Of a stretch of 64,000 bases of DNA, positions 40,745 through 49,195 are shown piece after piece. Within the stretch, counting starts at the first letter, position 1. Every line of letters begins with the position of its first letter. The stretch is from Bog-159 sp963738345 (GTDB taxonomy: Bacteria > Acidobacteriota > Terriglobia > Bryobacterales > Bryobacteraceae). The notes beneath the pieces are model-generated. The model saw only the letters and a list, made by a program, of their open reading frames with translations, made no database searches and was not told the origin of the DNA. The stretch lies in assembly GCA_963738345.1 (NCBI GenBank), contig CAVTWI010000002.1, positions 2,914,001 to 2,978,000 of the forward strand, in the 5' to 3' direction. The position numbers were made by a program, and so were the translations under genes.

Positions 40745-41305
40745 ATGTTGGTATCTGACAAACAGCATGAAGCGAATAAGCAGAATGCCCAGAAGTCCTG
40801 CGGCCCGAAGACTCCTGAAGGCCGCGAAGCCATCCGCTTCAACGCCCTCACCTTCGGCCTGCGCACCCGCGCCACCATCCTACCCACCGAAAACGCTGCA
40901 GCCTACTCCCAGCTTTGGGACGAACTGTTCACCGACTGGAATCCGCGCACCCGCACCGAAACGTGCTGCTTCGAAACCCTCGTCGTCATCCAGTGGCTGC
41001 TCATCCGCAACGCGAATTCCGAAACCCGCATCTACATGGAAATCCCGTTCAGCGAACGCCGCTTCGCCATGCTCGCCGAAGTCGATAAACAGCGCACTAA
41101 ACTCGAAAAAGAGTTTCGCATCGCCGTCGACTACCTGCAGAAGTTACAAAAACAGCGTTCCGCGCAACCGCAACCCGCATCCCCTGCCGAACCCCTGCAG
41201 GAGGTGCTCAACAACCAAGTGAAACCGCATCCCGGTTTCGTCATGTCGGAACCCGTCGACCAGCCGCCCATGTTCTGCGCGCCCGACTCTACCAACACGC
41301 GCTAA
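40745..41305 (+). CDS. Conserved hypothetical protein of the 'GPKTPEG' type
   Basis: 186 residues, with AAGGAG seven bases before the ATG. The opening NKQNAQKSCGPKTPEGREAI (residues 11-30) and RFNALTFGLRTRATILPTEN are diagnostic of a protein family spread through Acidobacteria and other soil bacteria in many copies. The middle is helical (WDELFTDWNPRTRTETCCFE) and the tail is disordered and Pro/Gln-rich. The role of the family is not known to me; its multicopy spread suggests a selfish or regulatory element. The third base of codons is strongly C, unlike the patch just upstream. Confidence 0.7.
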   Translation: MLVSDKQHEANKQNAQKSCGPKTPEGREAIRFNALTFGLRTRATILPTENAAAYSQLWDELFTDWNPRTRTETCCFETLVVIQWLLIRNANSETRIYMEIPFSERRFAMLAEVDKQRTKLEKEFRIAVDYLQKLQKQRSAQPQPASPAEPLQEVLNNQVKPHPGFVMSEPVDQPPMFCAPDSTNTR

Positions 41306-41616
41306 ACTTTTCCCGCACCGAGATCTTTGACAACTCCGCGCCCGTCAACAACGGGTGCGCCACACCTGTCTCCAAACCCTCCCCCCCCAGCCAAACTCAC
41401 CCCGAAAACCGCAATTTCCCGGCCCCGAACCACCATCCCCCCCCCACCCGAAGGCTAATCGAAGACTAATCCCCGGCCCCCGGCCCCAGCCCCCCGGCCC
41501 CGGCGAGCAAAGCGAGCCCCCCGTCTACCTTTGTTTCCATCTCCTTGGGCTTCGTTCGTAACACACAAAGCCCCCCTGCCGGGTTAAGATGGTGAAGCAC
41601 CCCAAACGACCCCGCT
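41306..41616. other. C-rich low-complexity intergenic region
   Basis: The plus strand holds runs of eight and nine C and tandem CCCCGG-type motifs around 41380-41500. No convincing promoter, terminator or RNA gene is seen. Slippage-prone runs of this kind are also likely places for assembly error. Confidence 0.5.
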
Positions 41617-43002
41617 ATGCAACAATTCGACATCATCGTCATCGGTTCCGGCCCCGCCGGACAACGCGCGGCCATTCAGGGCGCCAAATCGGGCAAACGC
41701 GTCGCCCTCGTCGAAAGACGCGAAGTCGTCGGCGGCACCTGCATCAATTCCGGCACCATCCCCAGTAAGACCATGCGAGAGGCCGTCCTCCACCTCTCCG
41801 GCTTCAACTACCAGGGCATCTACGGCGTCAGCTATCGCGTCAAGGAAAAGATCAGCATGGCGGACCTCGGTTTCCGCATCCAACACGTCATCAAAACCGA
41901 AACCGATATCACCCAGGCCCAACTCTCCCGCAACGGCATCGAAGTCATCTACGGCACCGCCCAGTTCATCGATCCCACCCACATCCGCGTCGAAAGCAGT
42001 CGCGGCGTTTCCGATTACGAAGCCACCACCATCATCATCGGGACCGGCACCAAACCCTCCGTCTCCCCCAAGGTCCCCTTAAACGGACGAACCATCATCA
42101 ACAGCGATCAGATCCTGCAGATGGTCGACATTCCCAAAATCCTGATCGTAGTCGGCGGCGGTGTCATCGGCGTCGAGTATACCTGTATGTTCGCCGCTCT
42201 CGGCGTGCGCGTCATCCTCGTCGAAAAACGGCCGCGCCTGCTTGAGTTTGCCGACGCCGAAATCATCGAAGCACTCTCCTACCACCTGCGCGACCACCGC
42301 GTCACCATGCGCCTCAATGAGGAAGTCGAAAGCGTGGAAGACACACCCACCGGCGTAGTCGCCAATCTCATGAGTAAGAAGAAAATCTCGGGCGACACGC
42401 TGCTCTACGCCGTCGGCCGCCAAGGCAATGTCGAAGACCTTAACCTGCCCGCCGCCGGCCTCGAAGCCGATGCCCGTGGACGCATTCCGGTCGACGCCAA
42501 CTACCGCACCAAACAGCCCAACATCTTCGCCGTCGGCGATGTCATCGGCTTTCCCAGCCTCGCCTCGGTTTCGATGGAGCAGGGCCGCATCGCCGCTGCC
42601 ACCGCCTTCGGCATTCCCGTGCACTCCAATCCCGCCACTTACCCCTACGGCATCTACACCATCCCCGAGATATCCTTCATCGGCAAAACGGAAGAGCAGT
42701 TGACCGAGGAAGACGCGCCCTATGAAGTCGGCGTGGCCTACTATCGCGAAATCGCCCGCGGCCAGATCCGCGGCGATACCACCGGCCGCCTCAAGCTCAT
42801 CTTCCATCGCGAAACCAAGGAAATATTGGGCGTGCACATCATCGGCGAAGGCGCCTCCGAGTTACTGCACATCGGCCAGGCTGTCATGATCCTGAAAGGT
42901 ACCGTCGAGTACTTCGTCGATACCGTATTCAACTATCCGACGCTTGCTGAATGTTACAAGGCCGCCGCGTTCAACGGCCTGAATAAGCTGACGCGACTTT
43001 AG
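41617..43002 (+). CDS. sthA: Soluble pyridine nucleotide transhydrogenase
   Basis: 461 residues. It passes reducing equivalents between NADPH and NAD+ with bound FAD. The FAD motif is IIVIGSGPAGQRAAIQGAK (residues 6-24). The redox-disulfide position reads GGTCINSGTIPSK, with only one of the two cysteines found in lipoamide dehydrogenases; this single-Cys state and GTIPSK are typical of SthA. The NAD(P) site is VVGGGVIGVEYTCMFAALG near 178. The second FAD site is IFAVGDVIGFP near 306. It is followed after 12 bp by a ROK-family gene. The role is balancing NADPH and NADH in the cytoplasm. Confidence 0.92.
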   Translation: MQQFDIIVIGSGPAGQRAAIQGAKSGKRVALVERREVVGGTCINSGTIPSKTMREAVLHLSGFNYQGIYGVSYRVKEKISMADLGFRIQHVIKTETDITQAQLSRNGIEVIYGTAQFIDPTHIRVESSRGVSDYEATTIIIGTGTKPSVSPKVPLNGRTIINSDQILQMVDIPKILIVVGGGVIGVEYTCMFAALGVRVILVEKRPRLLEFADAEIIEALSYHLRDHRVTMRLNEEVESVEDTPTGVVANLMSKKKISGDTLLYAVGRQGNVEDLNLPAAGLEADARGRIPVDANYRTKQPNIFAVGDVIGFPSLASVSMEQGRIAAATAFGIPVHSNPATYPYGIYTIPEISFIGKTEEQLTEEDAPYEVGVAYYREIARGQIRGDTTGRLKLIFHRETKEILGVHIIGEGASELLHIGQAVMILKGTVEYFVDTVFNYPTLAECYKAAAFNGLNKLTRL

Positions 43003-43014
43003 TGGAGATATAAC

Positions 43015-43944
43015 ATGGGCCAAACAATCGGCGTCCTCGCGACCAGGCAAGTCGCGGTAGGTGTAGTAGAAGATAACGCGCTCGCCGGTCCGATAACCAC
43101 TTATCCCGACGGAGCCGAAAATCCCGACGCCCTCCGTACCTTAACTGGAGATGAGATAGCCGAACTGATCGGCCGCCAGGTCTTGCTCGCCGCGCGCGAT
43201 CGCCAGATCGACTGCGTCGGCGTTGGCTTCCCCGGCGTCATCCGCAACGGCATCGTCGAGGAATCGCCCAACCTGCAACAGATCAAAGGCTTCGCCTTCT
43301 CTACCGCCTTGTGCGGCGTCTTCTCGCGCGAGGGCTTGCGCGCTTCTGTCCAAATCTCCAATGATGCCGATGCTATCGCCGCCGGAGTCGCCGCCACCAA
43401 AGGCCACCTCGAAAAGCTCATCCGCATCTGGTACCTCGGCGACGGCATCGGCTTCGGCCGCTATCCCCAGGCCGAAGGCGTCTGGGAAGGCGGACACATG
43501 GTCGTGTCACTCGACCCTAAGGAGCACTACTGCGGTTGCGGCGGTGTCGGTCACCTGGAAGGCATCATGGGCCACCGCGCCATGCGCCTGCGCTTCCTCG
43601 ATATGGAGCCTGAGGAAGTCTTCGCCGCCGCCCGTGAGGGTGATGTCCGCTGCGGTACGTTCGTCAAACGCTGGCACCGCGCCCTCGCCGCCGCCTCCGC
43701 CAGCAGCATCCATCTCGATGGCCCCGGAAAGTTCTTCATCATGGGCCCCAATGCCCAGTATGTCGAACTCAGTCTGGTCGCCCAGTATATCCACGAGATG
43801 GTCAAGATGACTCCGCTGCAAGGCAGCCTCTTCGAGATCATCACCAGCAGCACCGATCTCGCCATTGTCGGCGCCGCCGTCAATGCCCGCCGCGCCATAG
43901 CCGCAAACACGGTAACCATTTCCCCTTCAGATACGCCAAAATAG
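43015..43944 (+). CDS. ROK-family protein with degenerate ATP-binding N-terminus
   Basis: 309 residues. ROK sugar-kinase features are present in the middle: VGVGFPGVIRNGIV, QISNDADAIAAGVAA (the catalytic Asp), GVWEGGHM and the zinc site HYCGCGGVGHLEGIMG. The usual first phosphate loop, DIGGTK, is not there; the N-terminus reads TIGVLATRQVAVGVVEDN. Sugar phosphorylation is therefore doubtful, and a sensory or regulatory role is possible. It has no helix-turn-helix. The gap to sthA is 12 bp with GGAG before the ATG, so the two are cotranscribed. Confidence 0.85.
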   Translation: MGQTIGVLATRQVAVGVVEDNALAGPITTYPDGAENPDALRTLTGDEIAELIGRQVLLAARDRQIDCVGVGFPGVIRNGIVEESPNLQQIKGFAFSTALCGVFSREGLRASVQISNDADAIAAGVAATKGHLEKLIRIWYLGDGIGFGRYPQAEGVWEGGHMVVSLDPKEHYCGCGGVGHLEGIMGHRAMRLRFLDMEPEEVFAAAREGDVRCGTFVKRWHRALAAASASSIHLDGPGKFFIMGPNAQYVELSLVAQYIHEMVKMTPLQGSLFEIITSSTDLAIVGAAVNARRAIAANTVTISPSDTPK

Positions 43945-43989
43945 GTAACGAGGGGCCCCTCCGGGTAGTGTGTACCGATCCAATCAGCG

Positions 43990-45081
43990 ATGCGTGTCGT
44001 CACTGCAGTTCTATTTATGTGCCTGATCGCGGCTCTTTCCGGTAACGCCGCTAAGGCCGCGGTCTTCGAGGAATTGTCCGCGCAAGCGGCCGATGCCCGC
44101 CGCGCCAATCGCATCCCGGAAGCCATCGAACTCTACCACCAAGCCGTCCAACTGCAGCCTTCATGGCTCGAAGGTTGGTGGTTTCTCGGCACTCTTTCCT
44201 ATGCTTCATTCCAGTACGCCGGTGGCGAGGCCGCCTTCACCGAATTCGTCAAACTGGATAACCAACGCCCCCTCGCCTGGTCCCTCCTCGGCTTGTGTGA
44301 GTTTGAAACCGGCAAGTACGATCTCGCGCTCGACCATCTCCGCCAAGGCTTGGCCCCCGGTAAAGACCTGCCTCCCGAAGTGGAAGCCGGCGTCCGCTTT
44401 CATTACGGCCTGCTGTTGTCGCGTGCCGGACTCTTCACCGTCGGAAAGCGCCAACTCGAACGCTATGCCCGCGGCGGCGCCCACGAACCTATGCTCATCG
44501 CCGCCCTTGGCCTCAACGCCCTCCACGATCCCTCGCTGCCCAGCGACGTGCCCGCCAGCCGCAACGATGTCGTCATGCAGGCCGGCGCCGCCACCCGCGC
44601 CTGGATTTTGGGCGATCTGGAGAAAGCCGAATCCGGCTTCCAACAGTTAGCCCGCCAACATCCCGATCAGCCCGGCGTGCACTACTTATACGGAACTTAC
44701 TTGAGCTACTCACGCCCCGAAGAAGCCATGCCCGAACTGCGCCGCGAGTTGCAATTGAATCCCGCCAACGTTGACGTGGCCGCCACTCTGGCCCTGCTGC
44801 TGCTTCATGCGGACGACGTTTCCGCCGCCTTGCCCCTCGCCAAGAAAGCTGCCGCCGACCGTGCCTCCGATCCGCTTGCCGAGTACGCCTACGGCGCAGT
44901 GCTCCTGCAAATGGGCGATCTCCGCCCCGCCATCGCCCGCCTCGAAGCCGCCCAGAATCTCGATCCCGAAGCCCTCGAATACCACATGGCTCTTGCCGGT
45001 GCCTACGCCCGCGCGGGCCGCCACGGCGATTCCCGCCATCAACGCCAGATCTCTCTTGCCCTCGCCGGAGCCAAGCCATGA
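43990..45081 (+). CDS. Secreted TPR-repeat protein
   Basis: 363 residues with a signal peptide (RVVTAVLFMCLIAALSGNAAKA, broken at residue 12). Tetratricopeptide repeats occur throughout, for example AIELYHQAVQLQPSWLEGWW, AEFSGFQQLA-like segments near 215, AMPELRRELQLNPANVDVAA and AIARLEAAQNLDPEALEYHM. About eight repeats are likely. TPR proteins act as assembly scaffolds. The stop overlaps the start of the heptahaem cytochrome gene by ATGA, so it probably helps assemble or hold that cytochrome in the periplasm. Confidence 0.85.
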   Translation: MRVVTAVLFMCLIAALSGNAAKAAVFEELSAQAADARRANRIPEAIELYHQAVQLQPSWLEGWWFLGTLSYASFQYAGGEAAFTEFVKLDNQRPLAWSLLGLCEFETGKYDLALDHLRQGLAPGKDLPPEVEAGVRFHYGLLLSRAGLFTVGKRQLERYARGGAHEPMLIAALGLNALHDPSLPSDVPASRNDVVMQAGAATRAWILGDLEKAESGFQQLARQHPDQPGVHYLYGTYLSYSRPEEAMPELRRELQLNPANVDVAATLALLLLHADDVSAALPLAKKAAADRASDPLAEYAYGAVLLQMGDLRPAIARLEAAQNLDPEALEYHMALAGAYARAGRHGDSRHQRQISLALAGAKP

Positions 45082-46088
45082 GCCGCCACCTGTTCCTGCT
45101 GCTCCTCCCGCTCGCCTGCGCCCAATCCGCGCCGCTGCCCCCCGCCAAAGTCACCTGCGCCACCTGTCACCGCACTGAAGCCCAGACGCAACCCGCAACT
45201 CCAATGGGCATCGGCCTCGAATTGCCCGAAACCCAGGCCGCGCTCGTCGCTCATCCCAAGCTCACGTTTGACGCCAACGGTTATCACTACGAAGTCGTGC
45301 GCAAAGACGGCATCAGTACCTATACCGTCAGTGACCAGTCGGGCTCCCTCACCCTTCCCATTCGCTATGCCTTCGGAGTCCATAACCTTACTTTCGCTCT
45401 CGAATACCAGGGCAAATTCTACGAGAGCCTGGTCACCTACTACGACAACATCGGCGGCTTGGGCATTACTATTGGCGATGACCGCATCCATCCCACGAAT
45501 CTCACTGAAGCTATGGGCCGCCTCACCCCGAATGAAGAGATCACTGCCTGCTTCAACTGTCATGGCACCGGCGGTGTCACCCAAGGGAAATTGACGCTGG
45601 AGTCTTTACGTCCCGGCCTCACCTGCGAGCACTGTCACACCGGGGCCGAAACCCACATGCAGGCTATCGCCGCGGGCAAAACAGCTCCTACCCCTCGCAA
45701 GCTAGGTGACATGGCTGCCGAAGAGATGTCCACCTATTGCGGTCAGTGCCACCGCACCTGGGAGTCAGTGGTCGGCATGCGCATCTTCGGCCAGAAGAAC
45801 GTACGCTTTCAGCCCTACCGCCTGGCCAACAGCCAGTGTTTCCTGGGCGACGATAAGCGCATCCGTTGCACCGCCTGCCACAATCCGCACGAAGATTTGG
45901 TCAGGACCGAGGCAAGTTACGATAAAGCTTGCCTCGCCTGTCACACCGTCACCCAAAAAGCCTGTCCGGTTGCCACTAAGAATTGCGCGAGTTGTCACAT
46001 GCCCAAAGTCACTGCGCCCGGCAGCCCGACAGTCTTCACCGATCACAACATCCGTGTGGTCCATGCCGGCGATCCCTACCCGCAGTGA
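45078..46088 (+). CDS. Heptahaem c-type cytochrome
   Basis: 336 residues with a signal peptide (SRHLFLLLLPLACAQSA). Seven CxxCH haem-binding motifs are present: CATCH near 28, then, after a haem-free beta-like stretch of about 130 residues, CFNCH, CEHCH, CGQCH, CTACH, CLACH and CASCH. The gap after the first haem suggests a separate ligand- or partner-binding domain. The family resembles NapC/nitrite-reductase-like multihaem electron carriers only in haem content; no catalytic CxxCK is seen. It is cotranslated with the TPR protein. Periplasmic electron transfer is likely, the donor and acceptor unknown. Confidence 0.92.
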   Translation: MSRHLFLLLLPLACAQSAPLPPAKVTCATCHRTEAQTQPATPMGIGLELPETQAALVAHPKLTFDANGYHYEVVRKDGISTYTVSDQSGSLTLPIRYAFGVHNLTFALEYQGKFYESLVTYYDNIGGLGITIGDDRIHPTNLTEAMGRLTPNEEITACFNCHGTGGVTQGKLTLESLRPGLTCEHCHTGAETHMQAIAAGKTAPTPRKLGDMAAEEMSTYCGQCHRTWESVVGMRIFGQKNVRFQPYRLANSQCFLGDDKRIRCTACHNPHEDLVRTEASYDKACLACHTVTQKACPVATKNCASCHMPKVTAPGSPTVFTDHNIRVVHAGDPYPQ

Positions 46089-46094
46089 GCGGGA

Positions 46095-46802
46095 TTACCA
46101 ACCCATATTGCGCATCTTCTCCTGTATATCGGCGCTGAGTTGTTCCATCCGCGCCGGCTTGCGCGTCAGCGGCGATGGGATCACCGCCGCCAAGCGCGCC
46201 GACTCGTCCCTGTTCAGCCGCGCCGCCGGAATCCCATAATACTGGCTGGCCGCCGCCTCCGCGCCATAAACTCCCGGTCCCCACTCGATCACGTTCAGAT
46301 ACAGTTCCAACACCCGTTGCTTACCGAGAATGAAATCGGCAACCGGCGTCAAAGTAAACTCCACCGCTTTGCGAATCACCGACCGGCTGGTGCTCAGAAA
46401 CAGGTTCTTCACCAGTTGCTGCGTGATGGTCGATGCTCCCCGCCCTAACTTGCCGCGGTCCAGATCGCGGTCCACCACCTTGCGCGTCTCCGTCCAGTCA
46501 ATGCCATGGTGCTGGAAGAATCGTTCATCTTCGGACGCCAGCACCGCGTGCTGTAGCTCTTTCGAGATGCGGCTCAGCGGCACGAAAGCGTACCGCTTGT
46601 GATACGCGCGATGGTGAGCCATCGCTTCCACGCGCCGTTCCATCTGCACCATTGTGGTTGGCGGATCGATCCACTTCAGCCCCACCATCGCCATCCCGCA
46701 CAGCGCATAGAAACCGGCCACCAACGCCGACATCCAAAACAGAATCCGGCGCCACAGTCCGCGCCCGGGTCTGACTTTGCCCCTGCTGACCTTCTTACTC
46801 AC
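46095..46802 (-). CDS. mtgA: Monofunctional biosynthetic peptidoglycan transglycosylase
   Basis: 235 residues. It polymerises lipid II into glycan strands at the outer face of the inner membrane. One membrane anchor is visible (FWMSALVAGFYALCGMAMVG, residues 23-42). The GT51 motifs are complete: VLASEDERFFQHHGID with the catalytic Glu (about 91-106), GASTITQQLVKNLFLS (about 121-136) and RKAVEFTLT. NVIEWGPGVYGAEAAASQYYG follows. No transpeptidase domain is attached. Its start overlaps the end of the upstream glycosidase gene by eight bases, although the two functions differ. Confidence 0.95.
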   Translation of the reverse strand: MSKKVSRGKVRPGRGLWRRILFWMSALVAGFYALCGMAMVGLKWIDPPTTMVQMERRVEAMAHHRAYHKRYAFVPLSRISKELQHAVLASEDERFFQHHGIDWTETRKVVDRDLDRGKLGRGASTITQQLVKNLFLSTSRSVIRKAVEFTLTPVADFILGKQRVLELYLNVIEWGPGVYGAEAAASQYYGIPAARLNRDESARLAAVIPSPLTRKPARMEQLSADIQEKMRNMGW

Positions 46803-49188
46803 GGCTTAGTCTGTAGACCTTCCCAGGTTCTGTCTGCAGTTTCATGATCCGGCCGCTATGCCACGGACTCACCACCCTCAGTTCCCCGCCCTTCTCACTG
46901 TGAATCTCAACCGACGAAACCTGCTTGCCGTCCCACGCCGCGCTCACCAGAAACGCTCCTCGCGCCCGCAGATCGCGGAATCGCGCTGGACCCAGATTAG
47001 TCGTATTCGGAAACAGCCGAAGCACTCCCGAGTAGCTCTGCAACATGCATTCGTTCAGCACCGCGGGCAGCGCCAGGTTCTCCGTCCAAATCCCCATCCG
47101 CATCATGAAATCGAAGTTGGTGGTCTCCGTATACCGCCCGCCCGTCTGCCTGACGCGATCCTGCACGATGCCGTTCGGCACTTGGCAGTAGCGCACTTCG
47201 TCTTTGAACCACGCCAGATCGAGCATCGCCAGACGCGCCCGGATCAGTGGCTGATAAACGATGTCGTTGCCGCCTTCCAACCGGATTCCAGCCGCCGTCC
47301 GGCGCGCGATCTCCAACTCGCCGGCATTGCTCTCCAAACCTACCTGATCCCCCGGGAACACCGGCGCCAGCGTCACCGGGATGTTATAGATCCAACCGAC
47401 AGGCGCATTGCGCACGTCGATCCACACCTCGCCTTGCGGCCCCACAGCCTTCGGATACGCTGCCAGACTGTCGCGCAACGCCGACCACCGCACGCGCTCT
47501 TCCGCATCCACGCCCAGTTTGCCGGACGCTTCCACCACCGCGCCTAACAGGAACCGCGCCAGAGCCAGATCCATGATGCAATCCTGATTCAGCCGCTGGC
47601 CCGCCGTGAACCCCCAGTTCTCCGGTGATACCGTCGGATTCAGGTGCGCACGGCCGTCATCGCCCCGCTTGGCATACGCCGCGATGAATTGCGCCGCCTC
47701 TTTTAACGGTCGGTACACCCGCCGCAGCACCGCATCGTCCAGCGTGTATAGATAGTGCCACCACAGGCTCTGCACCGTCCACGGAGTCTCGCAGATCTCG
47801 TATGCCCAAGGCGGCGTCGGATACGGCACCGCCTGGCTCGGCGCCGGATACGCCGAGTGCGGGAAGTAAGCGCCCTGCAGCCCGAACTGCTGCTTGGCGG
47901 TAGCTTCCGCCATAGGCAGTAAGTTCTCCACAATTTCCACGTAGGGCAGGTGCTGATCCACGTGATTGCTCGAAAACACGCCCCAGAACACCTGTTGCGT
48001 GTTGTAGTTCATGTGGTAGTCGCCATGCCAGGCCGTTCCGATACGCCCGCTGGTCCAGTTGCCCCACAAGCCCGGCGCAACTTTCCCTTCCCGCAAACAA
48101 CAGCCCAGCCAGTATTGGTTGTGATACCACAACCGTTCGAGTTCTACATCCTCGAAAGCCACCGCCGACCGCGACCAATACTCTTTCCAGAATGTTTCCG
48201 AACCTCGTTGGATCTCGCGCGCCGTCCGTTTGCCCATCTCCCGTACCACACGCGCCGCTTCTGCTGCCGGTCCCGCGTGATCGCGCGGCGTGTACAGCGC
48301 CACCTCCAAACGCAGCGCTTGCGCCCGGTCGCTATGGAACATGGCCGCGTGATCTTGCCTTTCCTCGCGCTTCCACTCACCCTGCACCACGCCATGCAGC
48401 GCGAAACTGCGGTCATCAGGTGATGCCGGCGGGTCGACCACTTCATGCGTCGGCGCCGTCGCCGGAAAGCGCTGCATACACGTAAACTCGCCCACCCCGC
48501 CGCTCGTCACTGGCTCCGGGAGCTTGGCCTGTGCATCGATATTCGGATAGTACGCCACTGCGGAAAATGGCGCCGGCTCGTCCGACCACAAACAAATATG
48601 GCCTGCCGCCGTATTCACGAAGCAGAACAGATGTACGGTCTTGCCGCCAAGCGCCAGTTCCAGCGAAAACAACCCGTTCGACGGATCCAATTCCTGCCGC
48701 ACCACACGCATGCCAGGCACATCCCAGTGCACCCACACGCTGCCGCACGGCCATGGACGCGGCCAGCTTTTCTGGTACGACGATCCCGTCTGCGCGGCAT
48801 AAGCACGCAACGCCGGGTCGGAGTCTTCCAGATAGATTGCCTCCGGCTTCCCCTGCCGTATGGCTTCGTCGCTGGCTTTGTCCCACAACTTCAAGACTTC
48901 AGCGAACGGCCGCACATACTGCATGTGATCGTCGCTCACCCGGATGTCCCACGAGTCGGATTTCCCGATGTGCAATCCGAGCGCATCCGGCCGCACTGTC
49001 ACGCACACCCCGATATCGCCGTTGCCCAGCAGCAAGCCTTCGAAGAAATCGGGCGTAGGCAGCGTGCGTACGATCCTGTGGCGCCTGGCGATTTGGAATC
49101 CGTCAAGCGCCGCCTGGCGATCCGCCGCCAGCGCCGCAGCGGGCAGGCACGCGGCGCCCGCAATAAAGTTCCTCCGGGTGGTGGCCAT
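46795..49188 (-). CDS. Tat-exported six-hairpin glycosidase, GH95-like
   Basis: 797 residues with a twin-arginine signal (TTRRNFIAGAACLPAAALA). An N-terminal beta-domain (about 35-300) is followed by an (alpha/alpha)6 barrel: YHNQYWLGCCLREGKVAPGL, WGNWTSGRIGTAWHGDYHMN, PWTVQSLWWHYLYTLDD and NPTVSPENWGFTAGQ. The GDYHMNYNTQ segment and the LNPTVSPEN segment resemble the acid/base region of GH95 fucosidases and relatives. A C-terminal beta-sandwich ends in EIHSEKGGELRVVSPW. It would cleave exported plant or microbial sugars. It follows the Gfo/Idh/MocA gene by seven bases, which suggests a sugar-use operon. Confidence 0.85.
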   Translation of the reverse strand: MATTRRNFIAGAACLPAAALAADRQAALDGFQIARRHRIVRTLPTPDFFEGLLLGNGDIGVCVTVRPDALGLHIGKSDSWDIRVSDDHMQYVRPFAEVLKLWDKASDEAIRQGKPEAIYLEDSDPALRAYAAQTGSSYQKSWPRPWPCGSVWVHWDVPGMRVVRQELDPSNGLFSLELALGGKTVHLFCFVNTAAGHICLWSDEPAPFSAVAYYPNIDAQAKLPEPVTSGGVGEFTCMQRFPATAPTHEVVDPPASPDDRSFALHGVVQGEWKREERQDHAAMFHSDRAQALRLEVALYTPRDHAGPAAEAARVVREMGKRTAREIQRGSETFWKEYWSRSAVAFEDVELERLWYHNQYWLGCCLREGKVAPGLWGNWTSGRIGTAWHGDYHMNYNTQQVFWGVFSSNHVDQHLPYVEIVENLLPMAEATAKQQFGLQGAYFPHSAYPAPSQAVPYPTPPWAYEICETPWTVQSLWWHYLYTLDDAVLRRVYRPLKEAAQFIAAYAKRGDDGRAHLNPTVSPENWGFTAGQRLNQDCIMDLALARFLLGAVVEASGKLGVDAEERVRWSALRDSLAAYPKAVGPQGEVWIDVRNAPVGWIYNIPVTLAPVFPGDQVGLESNAGELEIARRTAAGIRLEGGNDIVYQPLIRARLAMLDLAWFKDEVRYCQVPNGIVQDRVRQTGGRYTETTNFDFMMRMGIWTENLALPAVLNECMLQSYSGVLRLFPNTTNLGPARFRDLRARGAFLVSAAWDGKQVSSVEIHSEKGGELRVVSPWHSGRIMKLQTEPGKVYRLSRE

Positions 49189-49195
49189 CAGTCGA

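Noticed and set aside
41380..41520. C-rich repeats looked at as a possible CRISPR or minisatellite
   Set aside because: No regular repeat unit or spacers; only low-complexity C runs.
43950..43961. Perfect 12-base palindrome GAGGGGCCCCTC before the TPR gene
   Set aside because: It is made of G and C runs in GC-rich DNA, single-copy and without a regulator nearby, so chance is a fair explanation.
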